Assembly: GCA_037039925.1 (NCBI GenBank)
Contig: JAXRKP010000084.1
Span: 31,001-95,000 of the forward strand
DNA length: 64,000 bases
Direction: 5' to 3'
Source: Doris montereyensis
Lineage: Eukaryota; Mollusca; Gastropoda; Nudibranchia; Dorididae
Both the position numbers and the translations under genes were made by a program. The notes under the pieces are model-generated. The model saw only the letters and a list, made by a program, of their open reading frames with translations, had not been told where the DNA came from and made no database searches. Below are positions 1 to 11,825 of this stretch, one piece after another. Position 1 is the first letter of the stretch. Every line of letters begins with the position of its first letter.

Positions 1-959
1 CATACCAGTGACCAGGAATGTTGGGAGCTCCCATTCAAAGATTCAATGACTTAAAATTGGCTCTGTAGATACTTCATTTTACAAACCCTCTGTGAAATGA
101 CAACAGCATCTAATTTCCATCCCAACCTTCTTGTTTAGTTTCGATGAGAAACCAGCCTTCAGTTTTTCGTCCTGGCTCGCGAGATGCGGGATTTCACTAT
201 CAAATTACAGACATGCGTCATGTCCAGCCCTTCGTATAAGCGTCAAAGCAATGCCGTGGGTAAGCTTTTCACTGTCTGTCTGTTTGCTTCTTAATGGATC
301 TGGACGACTTTTACTTTTACCTCACTCCTCTCAGCGTCTCTTCTTCGATGGATCAATTTTGGGTAGGTTTCAACATGCAGGTTATTAATGTCTACAAGAA
401 TGATGGTACACTGGGTTTTATTTGTGTCTTTTGTTGCTTAACTCTAGTAGACAAAAGAAAAACAATCTAAAACTAAAACTCTCTCTTTTGGTGCGAGCAT
501 GCCTTTTTTTTTTTATAAGTGTGCATTTTATTTTAGCAAAGTTTCGAGGGAAAATTTCTGGATTCATAGCTTGATCCGATGTTATTCCTTCCTCTCTTGT
601 TTTTGATAGGTACCTCGAACCAACATGACATTTTTCATGGAAATAAAAATTCCTACAATGTCTTAAGTGTGTTGTAATGATACTATTGTCATTAGTCAAA
701 TTTATTAACTGTTTGCTTTTGACATACATGTAGCTGTAAGTAAGACTCTGATCTTTGTCCGCCTATACTTCGCGAGGGATTCTGGTGTTTCGTTACTAAG
801 GGTGGAAGAAAGTTTTTGAAGTCTAGTTTTTATTGAGATCTCTCGCACGACATACGGTGGCTACTTCAAAATAAGCTCTTCCTTTTTCAAAGCTCGCGCG
901 TGTCTGTTTCGTTTCCTTCAATCTGTACACTGGACTCGTTACTCTCTTCTTGATGTGCC
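1..959. other. No gene recognised
   Basis: AT-rich unique-looking sequence with homopolymers. The short open frame at 131-388 has no recognisable domain and is probably chance. Confidence 0.5.
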
Positions 960-1085
960 TGGTGGACGGTTGGCTTGGAGACACTGGTAGGTCCTGCTTC
1001 TTCCCCTTCTCTTTTACTCTTTCACGTGTCTTTTATCTCGTTGTCCTGTCTTAATTCACCCTGAGAGCATCCCTTGCATAGTCTG
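960..1085 (+). repeat. Dispersed GA/CT-rich repeat (family R1), CT-rich strand forward
   Basis: The sequence 'gtaggtcctgcttcttcccc' through 'ttaattcaccctgaga' matches, in reverse complement, the shared core of copies near 16.2, 33.1, 34.2, 40.7, 43.6 and 58.0 kb. It is diverged but collinear. Confidence 0.6.
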
Positions 1086-1097
1086 GCCACATTCCTC

Positions 1098-1218
1098 ACT
1101 TCTGATTCAGTTGTCGTTTTGCTGAGAGACGATGTGTAGACATGTTACGTTTATCTTTCCTTGCCGATTCTTTTGATTCAGTTGTCATCTGCTGAGAGAC
1201 GATGTATAGACATAGTTT
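1098..1218 (+). repeat. Local direct duplication, about 45-bp unit
   Basis: 'gattcagttgtc...gctgagagacgatgt-tagacat' occurs at about 1102-1145 and again at about 1175-1213 with few differences. Confidence 0.65.
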
Positions 1219-1222
1219 AGTT

Positions 1223-1440
1223 CAGTGGTTCTGAACTAAGGGGGAAATCCTCCCCCCCCCCTGGAAGAAATTTCATGGTCAAAAGGGGTGGGGGATGGGG
1301 TTGCCACCACAGATTGGCAGATTCTATTAATTTGAATGCACCTTTAGAGGCAGACAATTTTGGAGAAAAAGATGCGAGGGGGGGGTGTGACATTTTGACA
1401 CAGTGGTGAAAGGGTGCATGAGCCAAACGAGGTTGAAAGT
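1223..1440. mobile_element. Probable hAT-type MITE, degenerate
   Basis: The left end CAGTGGTTCTGAACTAAGG and the right end GCATGAGCCAAACGAGGTT resemble the inverted termini of hAT (Charlie-like) short elements. The last bases of the right end have decayed and no clean 8-bp target duplication is visible. No coding capacity. Confidence 0.4.
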
Positions 1441-1770
1441 GAAAGTCACCCGTTTATATTAAGTGGAGGAATAAAGAAGAAATAAACTGACAAGATGCGG
1501 AAATGTCTGTAAATGAAGAAAAAAAACATGATCTGTTTAACACAAGTCACCCGGCGCTGTAGAGGCGGAATGGCCAACAATAAATGTCAATCTTTTGATA
1601 ATTCGGCCGAATATTGATTATTTTGTCATGTCGGATTGCGCTTGGCATAGGATGGACACTCTATTGTGCAAGAATTAATGCAACCTAATGCAGTAACATT
1701 AAAACACACGATGTATGTTCAGATGCACGCTTTGTTGCTGCTACATGTAGATCTAAGGTTCTTTGTCTTT
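1441..1770. other. No gene recognised
   Basis: Unique-looking sequence between the MITE and the first tandem array; nothing supported on either strand. Confidence 0.5.
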
Positions 1771-1775
1771 ATTCA

Positions 1776-2335
1776 CCCCCCCCCCACCTTTTAGATGTCA
1801 GAGGTTTCCTAAAACCCACACCTTTTAGATGGCAGAGGTTTCCTAAAACCCACACCTTTTAGATGTCAGAGGTTTCCTAAAACCCACACCTTTTAGATGG
1901 CAGAGGTTTCCAAAACCCACACCTTTTAGATGTCAGAGGTTTCCTAAAACCCACACCTTTTAGATGTCAGAGGTTTCCTAAAACCCACTCCTTTTAGATG
2001 TCAGAGGTTTCCTAAAACCCACACCTTTTAGATGTCAGATGTCAGAGTTTTCCTAAAACCCCCATCTTTTAGATGTCAGAAGTTTCAGAGGTTTCCTAAA
2101 ACCCACACCTTTTAGATGTCAGAGGTTTCCTAAACCACACCTTTTTAGATGTCAGAGGTTTCCTCACCTTTTAGATGTCAAAACCCCCATCTTTTAGACG
2201 TCAGAGGTTTCCTGAAACCCCCTCCTTTTAGATGTCAGAGGTTTCCTAAAACCCACACCTTTTAGATGTCAGAGTTTTCCTAAAACCCACACCTTTTAGA
2301 TACCAGAGTTTTCCTAAAACCCACACCTTTTCGAG
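1776..2335 (+). repeat. Minisatellite, 34-bp unit, about 16 copies
   Basis: The unit is 'ccttttagatgtcagaggtt' + 'tcctaaaacccaca'. Copies show substitutions (gtcaga/ggcaga), one internal 'gtcagat' duplication near 2035 and truncated units around 2070-2210. The array starts after a short C run. Confidence 0.9.
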
Positions 2336-2690
2336 ATACGATCGGAGCCCGAGTTATACATCTACTACAATACGCCTAACAGTGCTTTATACAAGATCAA
2401 AAATCATAGTGTATTATTGTAATAAGAACAACAGATCAACAAACGTATTTATTCCGATAAAATACAATTCTGTGATATGGGTTACGCTTGATATAAACAT
2501 ATAAGATTCTGAGTGTATGCGAGCATGACAGGAACTAACGTAAGGGCAACATATAGATGTAATGTTTATCATCTTGTCGCAATGGCTTAAAGACCAAATT
2601 TTATTTCAACAAAAAAATGATCTCTCAAGAAGAATCCACTAAAAATGTTCAATGATATAATTTACGTTGGTTACCTTATCGGGCTATTTT
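2336..2690. other. No gene recognised between arrays
   Basis: AT-rich unique sequence with no open frame of note. Confidence 0.5.
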
Positions 2691-2935
2691 ACCATAGATA
2701 TAATATTTTACCCTCACCATAGATATAATACTTTACCCTCAATTAATATTTTACCATATAGATATAATACTTTACCCTCAATTAATATTTTACCATAGAT
2801 ATAATACTTTACCCTCAATTAATATTTTACCATAGATATAATACTTTACCCTCAATTAATATTTTACCATAGATATAATACTTTATATTAATATTTTACC
2901 ATAGATATTACTTTACCCTCAATTAATATTTTTAC
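2690..2935 (+). repeat. Minisatellite, 37-bp unit, about 6-7 copies
   Basis: The unit is 'taccatagatataatacttt' + 'accctcaattaatattt'; spacing is exactly 37 between inner copies. The 5' copies are partial and one 3' copy has a deletion. Confidence 0.9.
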
Positions 2936-3196
2936 GTTAGTGCCGTCTCGGGGCTTGATATTATAATTGAAAATGCTCTCCTACAGTTTCGCCTTGGGTT
3001 CTTTGGCAGCGCAATAAACTAATTGCATACACAGTTGGCCTCCCAAAGCTCCGTCTGTCTAGGTGGAATAGTTAGTACATGCACATGTATATTGTAGAAC
3101 CAATGGTTGTAAAGTACTTGAATTTAGTGTCTTTTTAAAAAAAAAGGTAACCCAAACAATTACTTCCCGTTTATAAACGAATAATTCCCCCCCCCT

Positions 3197-3610
3197 GAAA
3201 CTTGATGACACGATTTTTAAACATGTGTCAAAATATTCTGTCAAACTTGATGACACGATTTTTAAACATGTGTCAAAATATTCTGTCAAACTTGATGACG
3301 CGATTTTTAAACATGTGTCAAAATATTCTGTCAAACTTGATGACGCGATTTTTAAACATGTGTCAAAATATTCTGTCAAACTTGATGACGCGATTTTTAA
3401 ACATGTGTCAAAATATTCTGTCAAACTTGATGACGCGATTTTTAAACATGTGTCAAAATATTCTGTCAAACTTGATGACACGATTTTTAAACATGTGTCA
3501 AAATATTCTGTCAAACTTGATGACACGATTTTTAAACATGTGTCAAAATATTCTGTCAAACTTGATGACACGATTTTTAAACATGTGTCAAAATATTTTG
3601 TCAAACTTGA
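3197..3610 (+). repeat. Minisatellite, 45-bp unit with an internal inverted repeat, 9 copies
   Basis: The unit starts aaacttgatgacacg and includes TGACAC...GTGTCA arms about 13 bases apart, so each unit can form a short hairpin. Units 1, 2 and 7-9 carry TGACAC, units 3-6 carry TGACGC, which spoils the arm. The 45-bp period leaves several frames open on both strands; these are not genes. Confidence 0.95.
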
Positions 3611-3769
3611 AGAGCGGGCGTGTCCTATTTCACGAGCTGTAACGCATTTTTTTTAGTCAGCTGACGTACAACGATTGAATGGCCCGCGAACTCTCCAGGT
3701 GTGAACCCCCTAAATTTGTTTCTTTCTCTTTGTCTCAAATCTAGTATAGTGTGTATGAAGGAAAACCAG

Positions 3770-3925
3770 AAACTGTACCACAGCTGTGGGCGGTTGGCGG
3801 GCCCTGCTGATGGGTTCTCCTTCTTTCCTTTCATTCTTTCACTTATCTTTTCATCTGGCTCTTTCTTCTTAATTTACTCTGAGATCACCACAAATGGTAG
3901 ACGGGGTAAATTCCAATAAAACAAA
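3770..3925 (+). repeat. Dispersed R1 repeat copy, CT-rich strand forward
   Basis: It contains 'ctccttctttcctttcattc', 'tcttaatttactctgagatc' and 'accacaaatggtagacgggg', the reverse complement of the R1 core at 33040 and 16190. One of the longest copies. Confidence 0.65.
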
Positions 3926-4239
3926 TAAAAGTTCCGCGACTAACGAATGCAGTGGAGACAGTCGCCCCCTTAACATCACTCCACAAAGCTGCAAAGATGT
4001 CGTGACCGTAAACTTCAAGAGGCGGCTTGAACTTGAATACAAACAGGAACCTTTGAGCACACGAAATTTTAAACAAAATTCTTATCTCAATAAGAATCTA
4101 AATTTAAACAAATGAAGTGTCAATTTCGTCTACTTTTACTTGACTTCCATTACAATTTGTTTAAAGATTTTGCACAATATTGATTGTCCCCACAGAAACA
4201 TTTTTTTGTTCTTTTTTGAGTTTTGTTTCGACATTCGTT

Positions 4240-5168
4240 GCTTCGATCGGCTTCACTCACGTCAATTATTGGATTGGCTTCACTCACGTCAATTATTGGA
4301 TTGGCTTCAATTATTCTCACGTCAATTATTCGATTGGCTTCACTCATGTCAATTATTCGATTGGCTGCACTCACGTCAATTATTCGATTGGCTTCACTCA
4401 CGTCAATTATTCGATTGGCTTCACTCACGTCAATTATTCGATTGGCTTCACTCACGTCAATTATTCGATTGGCTTCACTCACGTCAATTATTCGATTGGC
4501 TTCACTCACGTCAATTATTCGATTGGCTTCACGCACGTCAATTATTCGATTGGCTTCACTCACGTCAATTATTTGATCGGCTTCACTCACGTCAATTATT
4601 TGATCGGCTTTACTCACGTCAATTATTTGATCGGCTTTGCTCACGTCAATTATTTGATCGGCTTTGCTCACGTCAATTATTTGATCGGCTTCACTCACGT
4701 CAATCATTCGATCGGCTTCACTCACGTCAATCATTCGATCGGCTTCACTCACGTCAATCATTCGATCGGCTTTGCTCACGTCAAATATTCGATCGGCTTT
4801 GCTCACGTCAATTATTCGATCGGCTTCACTCACGTCAATCATTCGATCGGCTTCACTCACGTCAATCATTCGATCGGCTTTGCTCACGTCAATCATTCGA
4901 TCGGCTTCACTCACGTCAATTATTCGATCGGCTTCACTCACGTCAATTATTCGATCGGCTTTACTCACGTAAATCATTCGATCGGCTTTACTCACGTCAA
5001 TCATTCGATCGGCTTTACTCACGTCAATCATTCGATCGGCTTTGCTCACGTCAATCATTCGATCGGCTTTGCTCACGTCAATCATTCGATCGGCTTTACT
5101 CACGTCAATTATTCGATCGGCTTTGCGCACGTCAATTATTCGATCGGCCTCGCTCACGTCAATTTTCA
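4240..5168 (+). repeat. Minisatellite, 27-bp unit, about 34 copies
   Basis: The unit is 'ttcactcacgtcaattattc' + 'gatcggc'. The first block (to about 4560) has cgattgg, the next tgatcgg, later ones cattcgatcgg. Each unit holds a CACGTCA word. The 27-bp period is divisible by three, giving 335-360-residue open frames (HVNYSIGFT repeats) on both strands that I do not accept as genes. Confidence 0.95.
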
Positions 5169-5744
5169 AACGTTCAAATTTTGGTGATTTTTTCTCTCCA
5201 TTTCTTTTCTATTTCATTATGAGTCAGCGTTTTAATTTCACATTTTGTACCCCGTCTTACATAGAGTGTGCTTGGCTGTTGCCAAGTTTCGTTCAATTTG
5301 AAATATTTTTTCTCAAACTATAGTATTTTTTTTGTAGTAGGCTTTTTTTTTTTTTAGACACCCTGTATGATCAATTATTATACTGCAATGCTTTCCTTTT
5401 AAAATTCTACTTTCCACATCGTCATAATCCCTTGCATCATCGGTTGTGTTACGTTTGAAACTAGACGCTCGTGTCAACCTAACTCGGCTCAGTGTGTAGT
5501 TTGGGGACAAAAGAAGACAAACACAATAAAGAAATTATGGAGAGCGAGAGGATTTTAAAACGTCGCAAGTTTTTAAAAATGTATTATCTTGTGAAATACC
5601 TTACTACACCATACCCAAAATAAATAATTCCGCCTCTTTAAAAAAAGGCCGTCAATTAAGTAAGCCTTTTCTATATAGGCCTATCGGTAATTAAAACAAT
5701 AGCATGGAAAAAAGAATTAAAACGATAGTCGTTGATAAAAGAAT
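5169..5744. other. No gene recognised
   Basis: AT-rich sequence with T runs; no domain or repeat seen. Confidence 0.5.
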
Positions 5745-6628
5745 AAAAAGTGTGTAGTGTTTGTAGACATTGTGTGCTACTACTACCAGAATGGCCCATG
5801 AGGTCAATCCCTTGACTTTAAATAAAAAGTGTGCAGTGTCTGTAGATATTGTGTGCTACTACTACCAGAATGGCCCATGAGGTCAATCCCTTGACTTTAA
5901 ATAAATAGCGTGTAGTGTTTGTAGACATTGTGTGCTACTACTACTACTACCAGAATTGCCCATGAGGTCAATCCCTTGACTTTAAATAAAAAGTGTGTAG
6001 TGTCTGTAGATATTGTGTGCTACTACTACCAGAATGGCCCATGAGGTCAATCCCTTGACTTTAAATAAATAGCGTGTAGTGTTTGTAGACATTGTGTGCT
6101 ACTACTACCAGAATGGCCCATGAGGTCAATCCCTTGACTTTAAATGAAAAGTGTGTAGTGTTTGTAGACATTGTGTGCTACTACTACCAGAATGGCTCAT
6201 TAGGTCGATCCTTGACTTTAAATGAAAAGTGTGTAGTGTTTGTAGACATTGTGTGCTACTACTACTACTACCAGAATTGCCCATGAGGTCAATCCCTTGA
6301 CTTTAAATAAAAAGTGTGTAGTGTTTGTAGACATTGTGTGCTACTACTACCAGAATGGCCCATGAGGTCAATCCCCTTGACTTTAAATAAAAAGTGTGTA
6401 GTGTTTGTAGACATTGTGTGCTACTACTACCAGAATGGCCCATGAGGTCAATCCCTTGACTTTAAATAAAAAGTGTGTAGTGTTTGTAGACATTGTGTGC
6501 TACTACTACCAGAATGGCCCATGAGGTCAATCCCTTGACTTTAAATGAAAAGTGTGTAGTGTCTGTAGAAATTTGGGTGCTACTACTACCAAAATGGCTC
6601 GTGAACTCGATCCCTTGACTTTAAATGA
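5745..6628 (+). repeat. Tandem array, about 79-bp unit, about 11 copies
   Basis: The unit is 'gtgtgtagtgtttgtagaca' + 'ttgtgtgctactactaccag' + 'aatggcccatgaggtcaatc' + 'ccttgactttaaataaaaa'. Copies vary in the number of CTA triplets (one to three extra near 5937 and 6257), and the last copy is diverged. Confidence 0.93.
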
Positions 6629-6744
6629 TCTTTAGAAAAGACAATACTATGACAATGACATGTAGTCAGATCTATCGAAATCTTTCGAATCGTTCAATTC
6701 AACTGAGACTTTTACTTTTTACCGGATTACATAGACCTACTCCT

Positions 6745-7100
6745 ATTATACTGAAGTAGGTGTTGTAGCTGAACCGTAGTGTTGTGAGCTAGTAATAGCG
6801 ACGACACTGGTTCAAATCCCACGGCTGGCACAGGTTGATTTTTCACGCCGTTGTACCCTTAGGAAAGGTACGTCACTCTACCTTCCGCACTTGGCTCAAG
6901 TGTGAATGAGTACTCATCTATAGGTAGAGAAAGATCTTGTCAGTGTTGGTACGAAGCGCTTAACATGCTGATGTACTATATGCTCCCTATGGAGTTGAGA
7001 AGGACTTTGAATGAAATGGCCTGCTGGGGGATAAACGATGTACGGTCGGTGAGCCTGCACATGTGTGGGGATATGGACTATAAATCCATCTTTATCTTTA
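6745..7100 (+). mobile_element. tRNA-derived SINE (family D)
   Basis: The head 'tgtagctgaaccgtagtgtt' and box-B-like ggttcaaatccca lie 40-50 bases apart, as in a tRNA promoter. A non-tRNA body follows and the end is AT-rich (tttatctttaaa). No match in length or sequence to the adjacent SINE. Confidence 0.65.
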
Positions 7101-7104
7101 AATA

Positions 7105-7400
7105 GTGGCGTCGATGGCCGAGCAGTTAGGCTGCGGGACTGTGGATCATGAGGTCCCGAGTTCGAATCCTACAAAAGCCAGGGCCGACGTTGTGTTCCTT
7201 GGGAAGGACACTTAACACGCATTTTCCCCACTCTAACCAGGTGCAAATGGGTACAAGCAATAGCTTGGGAGTAAAAACCTGCGTCAGACTAGCGTCCTGG
7301 CCAGGAGGCGATTATTGTCACTTGTTCCGCTTCACGCTATAGAAACCGGGATAAGCTCTGACTCTATGGGCCTTAAGGGCCTTGAAGGAACTTTACTTTA
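7105..7400 (+). mobile_element. tRNA-derived SINE (family A)
   Basis: The head 'gatggccgagcagttaggct' (box A) and gagttcgaatcct (box B) look like a Leu/Ser-type tRNA. The body 'tgttccttgggaaggacact' and tail 'gccttgaaggaactttactt' are shared with copies at 25107, 41040(-) and 44985. A TTATCTT-like word flanks both ends (about 7092 and 7402). Confidence 0.85.
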
Positions 7401-7539
7401 CTTATCTTAACATAACAATATGGTCTTGTACAAAACCATCTGAGCTGAATCTCAATCTACCGAATAAATAATAAAATGACATACGTAAAGGGAAATATAC
7501 ATTTAAAATTAAAACAAAGATGTGTCTGTTTCTTCATAG

Positions 7540-9720
7540 TCAAAACAAAGACGTTTTTTCTTTTGTCATAGTCACTATGCTAAACAATCCAAAGATTTTT
7601 TCCACTTTTGTCATAGTCACTATGCTAAACAATCCAAAGATTTTTCCACTTTTGTCATAGTCACTATGCTAAACAATCCAAAGATTTTTTCCACTTTTGT
7701 CATAGTCACTATGCTAAACAATCCAAAGATTTTTTCCACTTTTGTCATAGTCACTATGCAAAACAAAACAAAGATTTTTCCACTTTTGTCATAGTCACTA
7801 TGCTAAACAAAACAAAGATTTTTCCACTTTTGTCATAGTCACTATGCAAAACAAAACAAAGATTTTTCCACTTTTGTCATAGTCACTATGCAAAACAAAA
7901 CAAAGATTTTTCCACTTTTGTCATTGTCACTATGCAAAACAAACCAAAGATTTTTCTACTTTTGTCATAGTCTTTACGCAAAACAAAACAATGATTTCTT
8001 TCACTTTTGTCATAGTCTTTATGTACAGCAAAGCAATGATTTTTTCACTTTTGTCATAGTCTTTATGTACAGCAAAGCAATAATTTCTTTCACTTTTGTC
8101 ATAGTCACTATGCTAAACAAACAAAGATTTTTTCTACTTTTGTCATAGTCTTTATGTACAGCAAAGGAATGATTTCTTTCACTTCTGTCATAGTCACTAT
8201 GCTAAACAAACCAAAGATTTTTTCCACTTTTGTCATAGTCTTTATGTACAGCAAAGGAATGATTTCTTTCACTTCTGTCATAGTCACCATGCAAAACAAA
8301 CCAAAGATTTTTTTCCACATTTGTCATTGTCTTTATGCACAACAAATCAAGGATTTCTTTCACTTCTGTCATATTCACTATGCAAAACAAACCAAAGATT
8401 TTTTCCACTTTTGTCATATTCACTATGCAAAACAAACTAAGGAATTTCTTTCACTTTTGTCATATTCACTATGCAAAACAAACTAAGGATTTTTTTCCAC
8501 TTTGTTATATTCACTATGCAAAACAAACTAAGGATTTCTTTCACTTTTGTCATATTCACTATGCAAAACAAACTAAGGATTTCTTTCACATTTGTTATAT
8601 TCACTTTATGCAAAACAAATCTAAGGATTTCTTTCACTCTTGTTATATTCACTATGCAAAACAAACTAAGGATTTCTTTCACTCTTGTTATATTCACTAT
8701 GCAAAATAATCCAAAGAATTGTTTCCACTTTTGTCATAGTCACTATACAAAACAAATCAAATTTTTTTTTCCAATTTTGTCATAGTCACTATACAAAACA
8801 AACCAAAGATTTTTTTCCAATTTTGTCATAGTCACTATACATTACAAAGCAAATATTGTTTTCCTTTTTGTCATGTTCACTATGCAATACAAACCAAAGA
8901 TGTTTCCACCATTGTCATAGTCACTATGGAAAATAATTCAAATTGTTTCCCTTTTGTCATAGTCACTATACAAAACAAAACAAAGATTCGTTTCATTTTT
9001 GTCATAGTTATTATGCAAAACAAACCAAAGATTTATTCCATTTGTGTCATTAATGGGGCTTACACAATCACTTTTATCATATCCGCTAAGGAGAACTTAA
9101 CAAAGATTTTGTTCACCTTTGTCCTATAGTCACTATGCAAAACAAAACAAATATTTGTTTCCACTTTTGTCATAATCACTATGCAAAAGAAAACAAAGAA
9201 GTTTTTCAAAGACATGTTCTCATTTTTCATAGTCACTATGCGAAACAAACCAAAGACGTTTTCTCTTTTTTCATAGTCACTATGCGAAACAACACAAAGA
9301 CGTTTTCCCTTTTTTCATAGTCACTATGCGAAACAAACCAAAGACGTTTTCCCTTTTTTTATAGTCACTATGCGAAACAAACCAAAGACGTTTTCTCTTT
9401 TTTTATAGTCACTATGCAAAACAACACAAAGACGTTTTCTCTTTTTTATAGTCACTATGCGAAACAAACCAAAGACGTTTTCTCTTTTTTTATAGTCACT
9501 ATGCAAAACAACACAAAGACGTTTTCTCTTTTTTTATAGTCACTATGCAAAACAAACCAAAGACGTTTTCTCTTTTTTTATAGTCACTATGCGAAACAAA
9601 CCAAAGACGTTTTCCCTTTTTTTATAGTCACTATGCGAAACAACACAAAGACGTTTTCTCTTTTTTCATAGTCATTATGCAAAACAACACAAAAACGTTT
9701 TCTCTTTTTTATAGCTAGTA
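7540..9720 (+). repeat. Tandem array, about 45-bp unit, about 48 copies with graded subfamilies
   Basis: The unit is roughly 'actatgcaaaacaaaccaaa' + 'gattttttccacttttgtca' + 'tagtc'. Subfamilies follow one another: aatccaaag (7560-7740), tttatgtacagcaaag (7970-8280), attcactatg (8370-8700), and gacgttttctctttttt with a shorter unit (9230-9700). Short open frames in it are by-products. Confidence 0.93.
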
Positions 9721-10165
9721 ATATTCAAATCAAAACAAAGAGTTATTCATATTTTTCATAGTCGCTATGGAAATCAAAACAAAGACAATTTTTCTTTCCT
9801 CACAGTCATCACACATCATAAACAATTTATCAAAAAATATCTCTCTTTTCTCACTTAAACGTTGTAATATTGGTCAAAACAAACAGTTATTCATATTTTT
9901 CATTAGTCGCTATGCAAATCAAAACAAGGACAATTTTTAGAGGAACAGTCATCACACATCATATGTAACCTTGCAATTTCAAAAATATCTCAGCTTTGTA
10001 TCACTTAAACGTTGTGGCATGTGGTCGGTGCATAATGACATGGCGATCGATTGCATTAGGACGGCTCGTGTCATTTCCAGGCGTCTTACGTACAGATTTA
10101 GAGGAACATAAAAGCCACGATGCTCTTCAATTTCAGAGAGCAACCAGTCTTTAAGATATAAGAGT
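9721..10165. other. Diverged edge of the 45-bp array, then unique sequence
   Basis: To about 9950, degenerate words such as 'catagtcgctatggaaatca' continue the array. 9950-10165 has no recognised feature. Confidence 0.5.
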
Positions 10166-10167
10166 TT

Positions 10168-11097
<930 letters not shown>

Positions 11098-11098
<1 letters not shown>

Positions 11099-11245
11099 AG
11101 ACTGACAGACAGACATACAGACAGAGAGAGAGAGGGAGAGAGACAGACAGACAGACATACAGACAGAGGGAGACAGACAGACAGAGACAGACAAACAGAC
11201 AAATAAACAGAGGAGACAGGCAGGCAGACAGGTAGACAGGTAGAA
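11098..11245 (+). repeat. (ACAG)n-like microsatellite
   Basis: agacagacagacatacag runs form the 3' border of the AG tract; the same interruption pattern occurs inside the tract near 10720, suggesting an internal duplication of the border. Confidence 0.9.
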
Positions 11246-11825
11246 GGAAGAAATTAGCGATCAATGAAGGATTTATTTTTCAGATGCAAATCTACATTAT
11301 ATTCTCTTGTAACTGAGGAAGGGCTCAGAGGCAAATAAGCATTTGCCTGTCTGAATCAATACAGGAAAGGAAGATCCTTCCACGGGCTTTGATCTGATTT
11401 CAACAGCTCCTCTATAAAATAAACTATTGCGTGATTGTGTAAGCCCCATTAATGACTTGAGGCTATTTCGAGATCGTTACTTTTCTGGGAGCAAGTTTTT
11501 GTAATTAATCATTTTAATCCCAGTCGTGTTTTCTCTTAGTATATTAATAGAACACAGCTCAATATGTTTTCAACAACCTGAGGTTATTAAATGTTACATG
11601 GTAATGAGCAACAAGAAATAGATAAAAATCCACATCCATATTCCGCAAACTTAATGGGTTCTATCCAGAGTTACATACATGATGGGAGCTTGTTTACTAG
11701 TAGGCCAGACTGCCCAGGAGACACAGTCAGCACATTGGCGTGACATTGACATGGTGGCCTGGCATTGGCACCAACTGACAAAATCAAAAACCAGAAACAG
11801 TAGCCATGGGAACATTATCTTCCTC
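11246..11825. other. No gene recognised
   Basis: Unique sequence with a phrase (taagccccattaatg, about 11440) whose reverse complement is also seen at 9050-9065. Nothing codes convincingly. Confidence 0.45.

Noticed and set aside
131..388. 85-residue open frame near the left edge
   Set aside because: No domain, no convincing splice context and ordinary intergenic composition.
4140..5222. Overlapping 335-360-residue open frames on both strands (HVNYSIGFT / EADRIIDVS repeats)
   Set aside because: They exist because a 27-bp unit has a period divisible by three; all frames are open equally and there is no domain, signal or splice context.
1776..6628. CRISPR-like regular repeats
   Set aside because: Units are directly adjacent or variable without unique spacers of constant length, and this is a eukaryotic genome with introns.
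6745..7170. Functional tRNA genes (box A/box B matches)
   Set aside because: The heads cannot form a full cloverleaf with proper acceptor stem by eye, and they continue into shared SINE bodies and tails.
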